NCBI RefSeq assembly: GCF_002975435.1
Contig: NZ_PCPT01000002.1
Location: 558,001-622,000, forward strand
Reading direction: 5' to 3'
Length of the DNA stretch: 64,000 nt
DNA from: Arthrobacter sp. MYb227
GTDB taxonomy: Bacteria; Actinomycetota; Actinomycetes; Actinomycetales; Micrococcaceae
The notes beneath the pieces are model-generated. The model had not been told where the DNA came from. It worked only from the letters and a program-made list of their open reading frames with translations, and made no database searches. Shown in pieces: positions 45,834 to 54,558 of this stretch; position 1 is the first letter of the stretch; every line of letters starts with the position of its first letter. A program made the translations under genes and the position numbers.

Positions 45834-47109
45834 GTCCAACGGCGCTATTACTGGCGCATCCATTCTGCTTGATGAAGTAACCAAGCAATACCCAGGTCAA
45901 ACAAAGCCCGCAGTGGGCGGCTTGACCCTAGAAATCCCTGCCGGCAGCATCGTCATGTTCGTTGGTCCCTCGGGCTGTGGCAAGACCACCACCCTGAAGA
46001 TGATCAACCGCCTGATCGAGCCCAGCAGCGGCAAAATTGTGATCAATGGTGAAGACGTCACCAAGATGGATGGCGATACCTTGCGCCGGCGCATCGGTTA
46101 CGTGATCCAGGCCGGCGGGCTCTTCCCACACATGACAGTTGCCGCGAATATTGCAATCGTTCCCAAGATGCTTGGCTGGGACAAGGCAAAGATCGCAGCG
46201 CGCGTTGATGAACTGCTAGAGCTTGTCTCGTTGGATCCGAGCGTCTACCGCGATCGTTACCCCAAGGAGCTCTCCGGCGGACAACAGCAGCGTGTAGGCG
46301 TGGCCCGCGCACTTGCTGCCGACCCACCGGTACTGCTCATGGATGAGCCGTTCGGTGCTGTTGACCCGATCACTCGCCAGCGACTGCAGGACGAACTGCT
46401 CAACATTCAGTCCGAGGTGCAAAAGACAATCGTCATGGTCACCCACGACTTCGATGAGGCAGTGAAGCTCGGCGACTGGATTGCAGTCTTCGATGAAGGC
46501 GCACAGCTGGTCCAGTACGATTCCCCGGAACGCGTGCTGGCCAACCCCGCCAACGAATTTGTTGAAAACTTCATTGGTTCCGGTGCCGGGCTCAAGCAGC
46601 TCACATTGACCCGCGTCAACCAGGTCAAGCTTAACGAAGCTGTCACCGCATTGCCCGGCGAACTCGCCAGTGACGTGCTCTCCCGCGTACAGGGTGCCGG
46701 AGAATCACTGGCAGTCATTCTTGATAAGCGCCGCCGCCCCATCCGCCGACTGACCCGCCGCCAGCTTTCTCGCTTGCAGGTCATCGATGACACCATTGAT
46801 GACTCAATGCCGGTGGTTGGTAACCAGGCGACACTCAATGACGCACTTGACACCATGCTGGTGGCAAGCTCGGAAACAGCCGTTGTTACCGGGCGCCGCG
46901 ATACGTTCTTGGGCGTGATCAATGTGAAGACCATTATGGAAGCCATCTCCGCTGCACACGCTGCAGCAGCCGAATCTGAGGGTGATGCACCCGTTGGATT
47001 GAACTCCGGTGCCATTCCGTCAATATCCGTTGAAAGCGTTATCGCTGCCAACGGCCAAGGCGGAGGGGGCGCGGAAGATAAGCTGGAAAGCGTGGAGGAC
47101 TTACGATGA
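45826..47109 (+). CDS. opuCA: Osmoprotectant ABC ATP-binding protein
   Basis: A 427-residue ATPase. Walker A GPSGCGKTT, signature LSGGQQQRVGVARAL and Walker B LLMDEPFGAVD are in place, followed by a VTHDFDEAVKL H-loop. A C-terminal extension contains a CBS domain (about 330-390, MPVVGNQATLNDALDTML), the ionic-strength sensor typical of OpuA/OpuC ATPases. The GTG at 45826 fits GAGG upstream. Its stop overlaps the next permease start as ATGA. Confidence 0.92.
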   Translation: MSESNGAITGASILLDEVTKQYPGQTKPAVGGLTLEIPAGSIVMFVGPSGCGKTTTLKMINRLIEPSSGKIVINGEDVTKMDGDTLRRRIGYVIQAGGLFPHMTVAANIAIVPKMLGWDKAKIAARVDELLELVSLDPSVYRDRYPKELSGGQQQRVGVARALAADPPVLLMDEPFGAVDPITRQRLQDELLNIQSEVQKTIVMVTHDFDEAVKLGDWIAVFDEGAQLVQYDSPERVLANPANEFVENFIGSGAGLKQLTLTRVNQVKLNEAVTALPGELASDVLSRVQGAGESLAVILDKRRRPIRRLTRRQLSRLQVIDDTIDDSMPVVGNQATLNDALDTMLVASSETAVVTGRRDTFLGVINVKTIMEAISAAHAAAAESEGDAPVGLNSGAIPSISVESVIAANGQGGGGAEDKLESVEDLR

Positions 47110-47888
47110 GTTCCACTGCTGCAACTACCGAACTAGCCCAGGATAAGGTTCCGACGCTGCGGGTCGAACACCCCTGGCGCGCCCTCTGGCTACAACTTGG
47201 TGGCATTGGGCTTGCCTTCCTAGCCTTGGTGATTTGGCTGAACAATGCAGATCTCACCGAAACCGAACGCATGACTCTAGCCCCGGGTGTCCTGTGGGGA
47301 TACACGATTGAACATGTCCGGCTGACCCTGGTGGCGGCACTCATCGTGCTGATCATCGCCATGCCACTGGGTATCCTACTTACCCGACCTTCAATGCGTC
47401 GATACAGCGGACCGGTCATGGCAATTGCCAACGTCGGCCAGGCTGCTCCGGCCATCGGCCTGATTGTCATCTTGGCATTTTGGCTGGGCTTTGGTTTCTG
47501 GGCAGCCATCGGTTCCTTGGTTGCCTACGCAATCTTGCCGGTACTGACCAACACCATGGTGGGCCTGAACCAGGTTGATGAACGGCTTGTTGAAGCCGGT
47601 CGCGGTATGGGAATGAGTTCCTGGGCGGTGCTTTTCAAGGTTGAACTGCCCTTGGCGGTTCCGGTAATGCTCTCCGGTATCCGCACCGCATTGGTGCTTC
47701 TTGTAGGTACCGCCACGCTGGCCGTTTTCATTAACGGCGGTGGACTTGGAATTCTGATCACCACTGGTGTGAACCTGAGCCTGACCACGGTACTGATCTT
47801 CGGATCCCTGCTAGTTGCATTGCTGGCGTTGCTCATTGACTGGATTGGCCGAGCCATTGAACAGCTTGCCCGTCCGAAAGGACTCTAG
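47106..47888 (+). CDS. Osmoprotectant ABC permease (OpuCD-like)
   Basis: A 260-residue second permease with an extra N-terminal helix before the BPD core, RPSMRRYSGPVMAIANVGQA near residue 97, and the contact loop EAGRGMGMSSWAVLFKVELP. It overlaps the ATPase by four bases and precedes the binding protein by two. Two permeases with one ATPase and one lipoprotein is the complete OpuC composition. Confidence 0.9.
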   Translation: MSSTAATTELAQDKVPTLRVEHPWRALWLQLGGIGLAFLALVIWLNNADLTETERMTLAPGVLWGYTIEHVRLTLVAALIVLIIAMPLGILLTRPSMRRYSGPVMAIANVGQAAPAIGLIVILAFWLGFGFWAAIGSLVAYAILPVLTNTMVGLNQVDERLVEAGRGMGMSSWAVLFKVELPLAVPVMLSGIRTALVLLVGTATLAVFINGGGLGILITTGVNLSLTTVLIFGSLLVALLALLIDWIGRAIEQLARPKGL

Positions 47889-47890
47889 AG

Positions 47891-48883
47891 ATGCGATTAG
47901 GAAAACGTTTCAAAACAACCGCGTTGCTAGCCATTGCGGGCCTGGCGCTGACCGGGTGTGGGCTGGCCTCGGCCACAGCCTACGTGCCGCCTGCCGGTCC
48001 CGGGAGCATTCAACAGCTTCCTGACCTGCCGGATAACGCGACAATGACCATTACGTCCAAGAACTACACCGAACAGTTGGTGCTTGGAAAGATTGCTGTG
48101 CTTGCCGGGCAAGCCGCCGGGTTTAAGGTAGTTGACCTCACCAACGTGCCAGGCTCCCAGCCCGCACGTGAACTGCTGAAATCCGGTCAGGCGTCCATGA
48201 TGTGGGAATACACGGGCACCGCATGGATGACCTACTTGGGTCATGAAGACGGCATTTCCGATCAGCAAGAAATGTGGGAAAAGGTCAAGGCGCAAGATGC
48301 CGGCAATGGTGTTGTGTGGGGCCAGCGTGCTCCGCTAAATAATACCTATGCCATGGCGGTGCGTTCCGAAGCACTGTCAGATTTGGGAAATATCACCAAG
48401 CTTTCCCAGCTCAAGGATCTCCCATCCAAGGACCTGACCTTCTGTGTGGATGCGGAGTTCAACTCGCGCTCCGATGGGCTAAACCCCATGCTAGAGCTCT
48501 ACGGGCTCAAGCGTGGTTCGGCAGATTCGGTTCCGGACTCAAACGTTGGTCTTTATGACACGGGTGCCATCTACAGCGCCACCGATGCCGGAGCCTGTAA
48601 CTTCGGTGAAGTTTTCACCACCGATGGTCGTATCAAGGCATTGGATTTGACGGTGCTGGAAGATGACCTCGGATACTTCCCTGCATATAACGTCGTTCCT
48701 GTCTTCAACGGAAAATTCCTTGAAGAGAACCCGGGAATCGAAAAGGTCTTTGCCGAGATTTCCCCATTGTTGACCGATGAGGAAATGCAGTCAATGAACC
48801 TCCAAGTTGATGTCTACGGTGAGGAACCTGCACAGGTTGCCTTTGACTGGATGGTCGCGCAGGGCTTTATTTCAAAGCCGTAA
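47891..48883 (+). CDS. Osmoprotectant-binding lipoprotein (OpuCC-like)
   Basis: A 330-residue solute-binding lipoprotein with the lipobox LALTGCG near residue 20. TITSKNYTEQLVLGKIAVL is the usual N-terminal segment of OpuAC-type proteins, and the fold has MMWEYTGTAWMTYLGHE, which supplies part of the aromatic cage that holds quaternary amines. It ends the operon and is followed at once by a 21-bp hairpin. Confidence 0.92.
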   Translation: MRLGKRFKTTALLAIAGLALTGCGLASATAYVPPAGPGSIQQLPDLPDNATMTITSKNYTEQLVLGKIAVLAGQAAGFKVVDLTNVPGSQPARELLKSGQASMMWEYTGTAWMTYLGHEDGISDQQEMWEKVKAQDAGNGVVWGQRAPLNNTYAMAVRSEALSDLGNITKLSQLKDLPSKDLTFCVDAEFNSRSDGLNPMLELYGLKRGSADSVPDSNVGLYDTGAIYSATDAGACNFGEVFTTDGRIKALDLTVLEDDLGYFPAYNVVPVFNGKFLEENPGIEKVFAEISPLLTDEEMQSMNLQVDVYGEEPAQVAFDWMVAQGFISKP

Positions 48884-48902
48884 GCGTTACTCAGCGATGT
48901 TC

Positions 48903-48946
48903 AAGGGGCGGGTTGTGGTTTCATGTGAAACCACAACCCGCCCCTT
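48903..48946 (+). terminator. 21-bp perfect hairpin after osmoprotectant operon
   Basis: Bases 48903-48923 are complementary to 48926-48946 with only a 2-base gap (in practice a CATG loop). The stem is G/C-rich. It begins 20 bases after the operon stop codon. Confidence 0.85.
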
Positions 48947-49033
48947 AATCGTTTCGGTGGGATTGCCAGGTCGCGACGCACCCCATAGCTTTGAGACAAG
49001 AGCTCTACACGTCCCCGACGAAGGTTTTCCTAA

Positions 49034-49651
49034 ATGCCCAGCACCAGTGCGCAGGTGACCGGAGTACTGCTGGCTGCCGGTTCCGGATCACGCCTGGGCT
49101 TAGGGCCCAAGGCCCTGTTGCGTAAGAAAAACGGTGAGACACTGCTGGCCACAGCCCTTTTTGCACTTCTTGCTGGTGGCTGCCACCATGTGGTGGTAGT
49201 TCTGGGTGCCGGAGCCGAGCAAGTCTCGGCGCAGCTGGAAAAAGATGAGCGCATCACGGTGTTGATCAATGCTGCGTGGTCCAGTGGGATGGGATCTTCC
49301 TTTGCCTTAGGCATGTCCAAAACACCAGCTAAGTCACCGGTGTTAGTCGCACTGGTGGACCAGCCGGGCCTGAATCCCGAACTGGTCCAACGCTTAGTGC
49401 AAGCGCACCGCGACGGACGGATCACCGCTGCCGGGTACCGTCGCGCCGGTACGCAGCTAGGTCGCGGGCACCCGGTGCTTTTTGCTCCGGAACACCGTGG
49501 ACCGGCGGCGTCGGCGGCCAGCAGAGATGCTGGCGCCCGTGCCTATCTGGCCGCGCATGAAGATCTTATTGACCTTCTCGATTGCTCGGACTTGGACTCC
49601 GGATTAGATATTGACACCATTGATGACCTCCATTTGTTGGGCATCAAATAA
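49034..49651 (+). CDS. MobA/MocA-like nucleotidyltransferase
   Basis: A 205-residue NTP transferase with VTGVLLAAGSGSRLG, the GxG-rich nucleotide loop at the N-terminus, LGPKALL as the acceptor lysine region, and VALVDQPGLNPEL. It resembles MocA/MobA enzymes that attach CMP or GMP to molybdopterin. Here it lies against xanthine dehydrogenase genes, so CMP transfer to make the MCD cofactor for that enzyme is the likely role (inference). Its 3' end overlaps the convergent dehydrogenase gene by 48 bases. Confidence 0.85.
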   Translation: MPSTSAQVTGVLLAAGSGSRLGLGPKALLRKKNGETLLATALFALLAGGCHHVVVVLGAGAEQVSAQLEKDERITVLINAAWSSGMGSSFALGMSKTPAKSPVLVALVDQPGLNPELVQRLVQAHRDGRITAAGYRRAGTQLGRGHPVLFAPEHRGPAASAASRDAGARAYLAAHEDLIDLLDCSDLDSGLDIDTIDDLHLLGIK

Positions 49652-52450
49652 AACAGGGACCTGACCCGCTGCCTCCAACGCAAGGTAAATGTCATCTCGC
49701 CGGAACGGGGTCCGGGTAAAACGTAGACCCGTTGCATCACGTAAGGCGTTGGCAAACGCCGGAGCTACCGGATTGAAGGGACTTTCACTCATCGATTTAG
49801 CCCCACGCGGACCTAACGCATCACTGGTTGAGGCGAAGTAAATTTCGCTGCGTGGGACGTCTGCAAAAGTGGGGATGTGATAGGAACGCAGCACATCGGT
49901 CTCGATCATTCCGGTGTCATCTATGAGAACTTCCTCAAAGAGTGTGGCCCCCAAGGCTTGGGCAATGCCACCCTCAATCTGGCCGCGGCACTGGCGCGGA
50001 TTAACAACAACTCCCGCATCTGCGGATTGAACACTCTGCAATATCCGTATTTCACCGGTGCGAGGGTCTACCGCAACCCTGAAACCATGGACGTTGAATG
50101 CCACAGATCGCGGAGTTCCTCCCCAACGTCCCTCGGCACGATGCCTGCCATCAAGTCGAGCCCTAGCCAATACCTCGTGGTGGGTGAGAAGCTGTCCATC
50201 ACACAGTACCCCTTCGGGTACCAGTGTGCATTCGGCAAGGCTGTTGCCGCTGAGTTCGGCGGCAACGTTGCGCAAGGCAAGTGCCAGGTCGGTGGCTGCG
50301 GCGAATGTTGCCTTACCTGCCACAACGGTTCCGGCCGACCCAAAGGCACCGGTGTCATGCTCGGTCAGTGCTGTATCAGATTGCCCTAACATCATGGCTT
50401 GGGCGCTGGTGCCCAAGGCATCGGCCGCAAGCTGGGTGTGAACGGTCGAGGTGCCATTGCCGAATTCCGCTGTGCCCACCAGAAGGTTGAAGGTTCCATC
50501 TCCTAAAGATTCAATACTTGAATGCGAATAGTGTCCACGCGGGGGCACCGTGGCAATCATTGACAGGGCAAAGCCCTCCCCAATGAGCCACTGATCATCT
50601 AATTCACTTCCGTCGGCGCCGCGTGCGGCACCGCGTTCAAGGGCATTCCGTGCCAAATCAACACATTGATCAAGGCCGTAGGAGCCATAGATGAGGTCCT
50701 CTTCGGGCTCGGGGTGAAGCGAGAGGATTGGTTCGCCCTCGCGGAGCATTGCCTGTGCCTTGAACTCCAACGGATCAATCTCTAGCTTTCGTGCCAACTC
50801 ATCGAGAGCCGACTCAACTGCGAAGATGGTTTGGCTCAGTCCGTATCCACGAAAGGCCCCGGCCGGGACGGTATTTGTGTACACGGAAACCGCGTCAACG
50901 CGTTTGTTTGGTGCGTTGTAGATGGCGATGGATTCCGAGCAACCGTGGAACATCACTCCTGGCGCATGGTTTCCGTAGGCACCGGTATCGGTGAGTACCT
51001 CGATGGCTAGGGCCGTGAGTTTGCCGTTTTTGTTTCCCGCAACGCTCACCTTCACCGCAAAGGGATGACGTGTGGTGGTCGCGGTCATGACCTCACTGCG
51101 CGTAAATTCTAGGCGCACCGGCCGCCTAAAACGCAATGCTGCAAGGGCGAGCACGTCCTCAACCAGAACTTCTTGTTTGCCGCCGAACCCGCCACCAACG
51201 CGCCCCGCAACCACCCGCAACGACTCGGTGGGCAGCGCAAAAATCCGTTGAAGTGTGCGCTTGACCAAGAACGGCACCTGAGTTGAGGAACGTACATTGA
51301 GCACGTTTTCCTCATCGAACCACGCGGTGGCGCCGTGGGTTTCCAACGCGACGTGTTGTACTCGCTGGGTGTTGAAAGTTTCGGCGTAAGCGGCATCGCT
51401 TGTTGCAAGGGCCTGGGCCACGTTACCAATCTCGTGGTGTACCTGGGCAACGATGTTTTGCTCTGGGTCGGCAATACGCGATGCTGCGCCCTTATCTCCA
51501 TGGATGCGCGGCGCATCGGGTAATAGTGCGGCGGCGGGTGTTAGAACGGCTTCGAATAGCTCGTATTCGATCTCCAATGCCCTGACGCCAGCCTCAGCCA
51601 ACGCCACGGAATCAGCGATGACACAGGCGACGCGTTGGCCTATAAAACGAACGATACGATCAAAGACCACCGAATCATCGGGATCATCCTCGACTATTTC
51701 GTGCTGAGCGGCCGAATAGAGAATCCCGGGATCATCGAGGTAACTCAGCACCCCATGCACTCCCTGGATTGCCAGAGCCGCGGAAGCGTCAATTGACAAG
51801 ATTCTTGCATGAGCATGTGGTGAGCGGGCCAATTTTAGGTGCAATAACCCGGGCAGTTCCTTCTCGGGGATATCCATGGTGTAGCGGGCGGTGCCGGTAA
51901 CAATTGCCCGTGCCGCCGGTGCCGGAACGTTGCTACCTACCTCATCGGATTGCTCCTCGGGTAGCTGGTCTAAGGCACAGCTTTCCTGCGGAGGGTGTGA
52001 ACAGTCGTCGCCGGAGCGGCCCAGCACCGCATCCTCGATCGAACGGTACCCGGTGCAACGGCACAGATTACCTTTGAGGTTTCGTGGCAGGTTTTCTAGT
52101 TGCTCATCATCGAATGTTGATGCAGTCATGATCAAACCGGCGGTGCAGAACCCACATTGGTAGCCCTGCGCCTTGACTACCTGCTCCTGCATGGGAGCCA
52201 GCGAACCCTCCACGCCCTGGACAGCTGCAAGGCCCTCAATGGTGGTGATGCTGTGTCCCGTGGCCCGGGCCGCTGGGTAGATGCACGAATGCACGGGCAG
52301 TCCATCGACGTGAACCGTGCAGGCACCACAATCGCCTCCATCGCAACCCTTCTTGACTCCCATGGCGCCTTCGGAGCGCAGGAAGGTGCGTAGGCATTGG
52401 CTAGGTTCCGGAGTGTTACTGGCAGGGATCCCATTAATCTGAATGGACAT
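49604..52450 (-). CDS. Xanthine dehydrogenase, fused 2Fe-2S and molybdenum subunit
   Basis: A 948-residue fusion. The first 150 residues carry two 2Fe-2S clusters: C36, C41 and C44 (GCDGGDCGACTVHVDG) with C56, then CGFC near 97 and CRCTGY near 130. The remainder is the aldehyde oxidase/XDH molybdopterin domain with GRVGGGFGGKQE and, near the C-terminus, GAKSMSESPFNPVAPA, where the glutamate is the expected catalytic base. It hydroxylates hypoxanthine/xanthine toward urate. GAAAGG upstream supports the start. It lies at the end of the purine operon and overlaps the mobA-like gene at its 3' end. Confidence 0.93.
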   Translation of the reverse strand: MSIQINGIPASNTPEPSQCLRTFLRSEGAMGVKKGCDGGDCGACTVHVDGLPVHSCIYPAARATGHSITTIEGLAAVQGVEGSLAPMQEQVVKAQGYQCGFCTAGLIMTASTFDDEQLENLPRNLKGNLCRCTGYRSIEDAVLGRSGDDCSHPPQESCALDQLPEEQSDEVGSNVPAPAARAIVTGTARYTMDIPEKELPGLLHLKLARSPHAHARILSIDASAALAIQGVHGVLSYLDDPGILYSAAQHEIVEDDPDDSVVFDRIVRFIGQRVACVIADSVALAEAGVRALEIEYELFEAVLTPAAALLPDAPRIHGDKGAASRIADPEQNIVAQVHHEIGNVAQALATSDAAYAETFNTQRVQHVALETHGATAWFDEENVLNVRSSTQVPFLVKRTLQRIFALPTESLRVVAGRVGGGFGGKQEVLVEDVLALAALRFRRPVRLEFTRSEVMTATTTRHPFAVKVSVAGNKNGKLTALAIEVLTDTGAYGNHAPGVMFHGCSESIAIYNAPNKRVDAVSVYTNTVPAGAFRGYGLSQTIFAVESALDELARKLEIDPLEFKAQAMLREGEPILSLHPEPEEDLIYGSYGLDQCVDLARNALERGAARGADGSELDDQWLIGEGFALSMIATVPPRGHYSHSSIESLGDGTFNLLVGTAEFGNGTSTVHTQLAADALGTSAQAMMLGQSDTALTEHDTGAFGSAGTVVAGKATFAAATDLALALRNVAAELSGNSLAECTLVPEGVLCDGQLLTHHEVLARARLDGRHRAEGRWGGTPRSVAFNVHGFRVAVDPRTGEIRILQSVQSADAGVVVNPRQCRGQIEGGIAQALGATLFEEVLIDDTGMIETDVLRSYHIPTFADVPRSEIYFASTSDALGPRGAKSMSESPFNPVAPAFANALRDATGLRFTRTPFRRDDIYLALEAAGQVPVLFDAQQMEVINGVNI

Positions 52451-52456
52451 GGCTGG

Positions 52457-53305
52457 CTACCTTTCGATTCCGGGGCCGGAGGCCGAGAATAATTCGTTGA
52501 GGATTTCGACACCGAGGCGTAGGGTCATGGCTCGACGCCAAGGCTGACGACCATGAATGTCATCGTGATAATCGTCTGGGGAGAGTCTCTCCTCAAGGCA
52601 ATTCACGAGTTTGGCCGGGCTTGGATAATCTCCAACGGGGAATCGGAATTGATGTGGCCGTGGCGTGGAGCCAGAGACGGTGAGCGTGAAAAGACCATCG
52701 GGGTCGACGCGTCCGATGAGCATGACCCCGGTGCGTCCCAGATTGTTCAGTGAGAGTCTGCGAAATGCGGTTTTGGCGGCTAACGCGTGGGCTGGGACAA
52801 GGATCGAGCGAATCAATTCACCGGGTGCTAAGGAATTCTTGGCCTCCCCCTGGATGAACTCGGCAACTGGTTCGTGGCGTTGTTTTCCACCGGGGGAGAG
52901 GATCAACAAGCGTGCATCGAGTGCCGAACACAGCGAAATGATGGGGCCGGCCGGCAATGAGGTGGCGATGTTCCCGCCCATTGTTGAAAGATTCCAGATT
53001 TTGAAGGAGGCAACGAATGAATCGCAGGCCGGGCGGAACAAGTCAGCTGCACTCCAAGCAGTGGGTAACGCGGGGTCTTGGGCCAGTGCGTAGAGCTGGG
53101 CAATGGTGCAGGTGGCAGCGAACTCGATGCCTGCTTCGGTGATGGTTACAGGTTCCCAACCGGCGGCGGTGATATCGAGGAGCCGACTAAGGGAATGGGA
53201 ACCGTAGGAGAACAGCACTGTTCCACCGGCTAGCCAGGCATCCCCGTCACGGAAATCGTTGGGATCGGTGGTGGGCACCATGGCTGAGATGGTGTTCATG
53301 TCCAT
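52457..53305 (-). CDS. xdhB: Xanthine dehydrogenase FAD-binding subunit
   Basis: A 282-residue FAD-domain protein of the CoxM/XdhB type. WLAGGTVLFSYGSHSL is the flavin loop, TCTIAQLYALAQD and MGGNIATSLPAGPIISLC follow, and GEAKNSLAPGELIRSI is the next conserved part. It passes electrons from the iron-sulphur subunit to NAD+ or another acceptor. GAGG seven bases upstream fits the start at 53305, which overlaps the xdhC stop by ten bases. Confidence 0.93.
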   Translation of the reverse strand: MDMNTISAMVPTTDPNDFRDGDAWLAGGTVLFSYGSHSLSRLLDITAAGWEPVTITEAGIEFAATCTIAQLYALAQDPALPTAWSAADLFRPACDSFVASFKIWNLSTMGGNIATSLPAGPIISLCSALDARLLILSPGGKQRHEPVAEFIQGEAKNSLAPGELIRSILVPAHALAAKTAFRRLSLNNLGRTGVMLIGRVDPDGLFTLTVSGSTPRPHQFRFPVGDYPSPAKLVNCLEERLSPDDYHDDIHGRQPWRRAMTLRLGVEILNELFSASGPGIER

Positions 53306-54507
53306 GAGGGAACCTCGATGTCTGTAAGGTGCTGAGTACGCTCGGGAGCGTTGATGGTTGGTTTGGCTCTGCCGTGAATGGGACCCGCAATGCTTTTGAG
53401 TGATTGGCCCGTTGCACTGGAGGAGCGGCGGGCAATGATCTCTGCGGCGATGCTGATGGCAACCTCTCCCGGGGTGATTGCCTGCAGGTCAAGACCTATG
53501 GGGGAGTGCAAGGCCCGCAGCGCCGACTCGGGCGTGCTTCCGGCGCGAAGATCTCGCATGCGTGAATCGTGGCTGGTGCGTGAGCCCATGGCCCCGAGGT
53601 AGGCAACTCGTTGGGCAAGTGCCAGAGTGAGTAAGGGGATATCAAATTTGGGGTCGTGAGTCAGTACACAGATCACCGTGCGTGAATCGATCCGCCCGGC
53701 GGCGATTTCTGCGCCGAGGTATAGGTGCGGCCATTGCGTGGAAATCTCATGTGCCGCATTGAAACGTGGTTGCAGGGTGAACGAGGACCGGGCATCACAC
53801 AGCGTCGAGGTGTACCCGAGCATCGGAGCGAGCTTAAGTAGTTCTTCGGCAAAGGTATTGGCACCAAAGATCAGCATCCGTGGTGGGCTGAGCCGGGACT
53901 CAACGAGCAACTCTAATGAATCGGTGGCACAGGAACCAGTGTCTTGGGCAAGATTGATGGTGCCGGTGCGTCCGGAAACTATCAGTGAATAGCACAGCGT
54001 TGCCGCCAAAGAGCTACCGGCCTTACCCACCACGGGGATCAATAGTTGGGCGAGTTCGGTTAGCGATAAGTGTGAAGGGTTGGGGATGAGGGTGGAGCCG
54101 CTGGAGCCCAAGTCGATGCGGCGGATCATCGCCACCGGATCGGTGGCATTGAAGCTTGAATAGGTTTCTAACATCTGGTGCATGGGTGAGTGCTCGGTGA
54201 ACGGTGCGATATGCACGTCGATGTTCCCTCCACAGGTCAAGCCGACGGCAAAAGCATCGGCGGATGAATAGCCATAGTGTTCACGGCGCGGCAGATTGTG
54301 CTCCAGGGCGTCTAAGGCAGCGGCATGCACCGCACCTTCAATGCAGCCGCCAGAGAGCGATCCGGTGATCGTTCCATCCCGGTGGATCAGCATTGAGGTA
54401 CCAAGCGGATGTGGTGTTGAACCTTCGGTGCCCACGATGGTGGCCACGGCGAATGATTCGCCAGCGGCCACCAACGCGGTGTTCAACTCCGTATGGAGGT
54501 TGAGCAT
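53296..54507 (-). CDS. xdhC: XdhC-family cofactor-insertion protein
   Basis: A 403-residue XdhC/CoxI-type protein. The N-terminal domain has SFAVATIVGTEGSTPHPLGT and SLSGGCIEGAVHAAAL; the C-terminal Rossmann part has LIFGANTFAEELLK and THDPKFDIPLL then YLGAMGSRTSHDSRM. XdhC binds molybdenum cofactor, helps sulphurate it and delivers it to xanthine dehydrogenase. The start at 54507 has AAGGA nine bases upstream. It lies between the purine permease and xdhB in the same operon. Confidence 0.92.
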   Translation of the reverse strand: MLNLHTELNTALVAAGESFAVATIVGTEGSTPHPLGTSMLIHRDGTITGSLSGGCIEGAVHAAALDALEHNLPRREHYGYSSADAFAVGLTCGGNIDVHIAPFTEHSPMHQMLETYSSFNATDPVAMIRRIDLGSSGSTLIPNPSHLSLTELAQLLIPVVGKAGSSLAATLCYSLIVSGRTGTINLAQDTGSCATDSLELLVESRLSPPRMLIFGANTFAEELLKLAPMLGYTSTLCDARSSFTLQPRFNAAHEISTQWPHLYLGAEIAAGRIDSRTVICVLTHDPKFDIPLLTLALAQRVAYLGAMGSRTSHDSRMRDLRAGSTPESALRALHSPIGLDLQAITPGEVAISIAAEIIARRSSSATGQSLKSIAGPIHGRAKPTINAPERTQHLTDIEVPSWT

Positions 54508-54558
54508 TTTCTTGCATCCTTTATCAAACAAGGGGGGTGGATGTTGTTGCGTGTGAAG

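Noticed and set aside
49877-50389. 170-residue plus-strand ORF antisense to xanthine dehydrogenase
   Set aside because: Entirely inside the XDH gene, with no domain and composition set by the sense strand.
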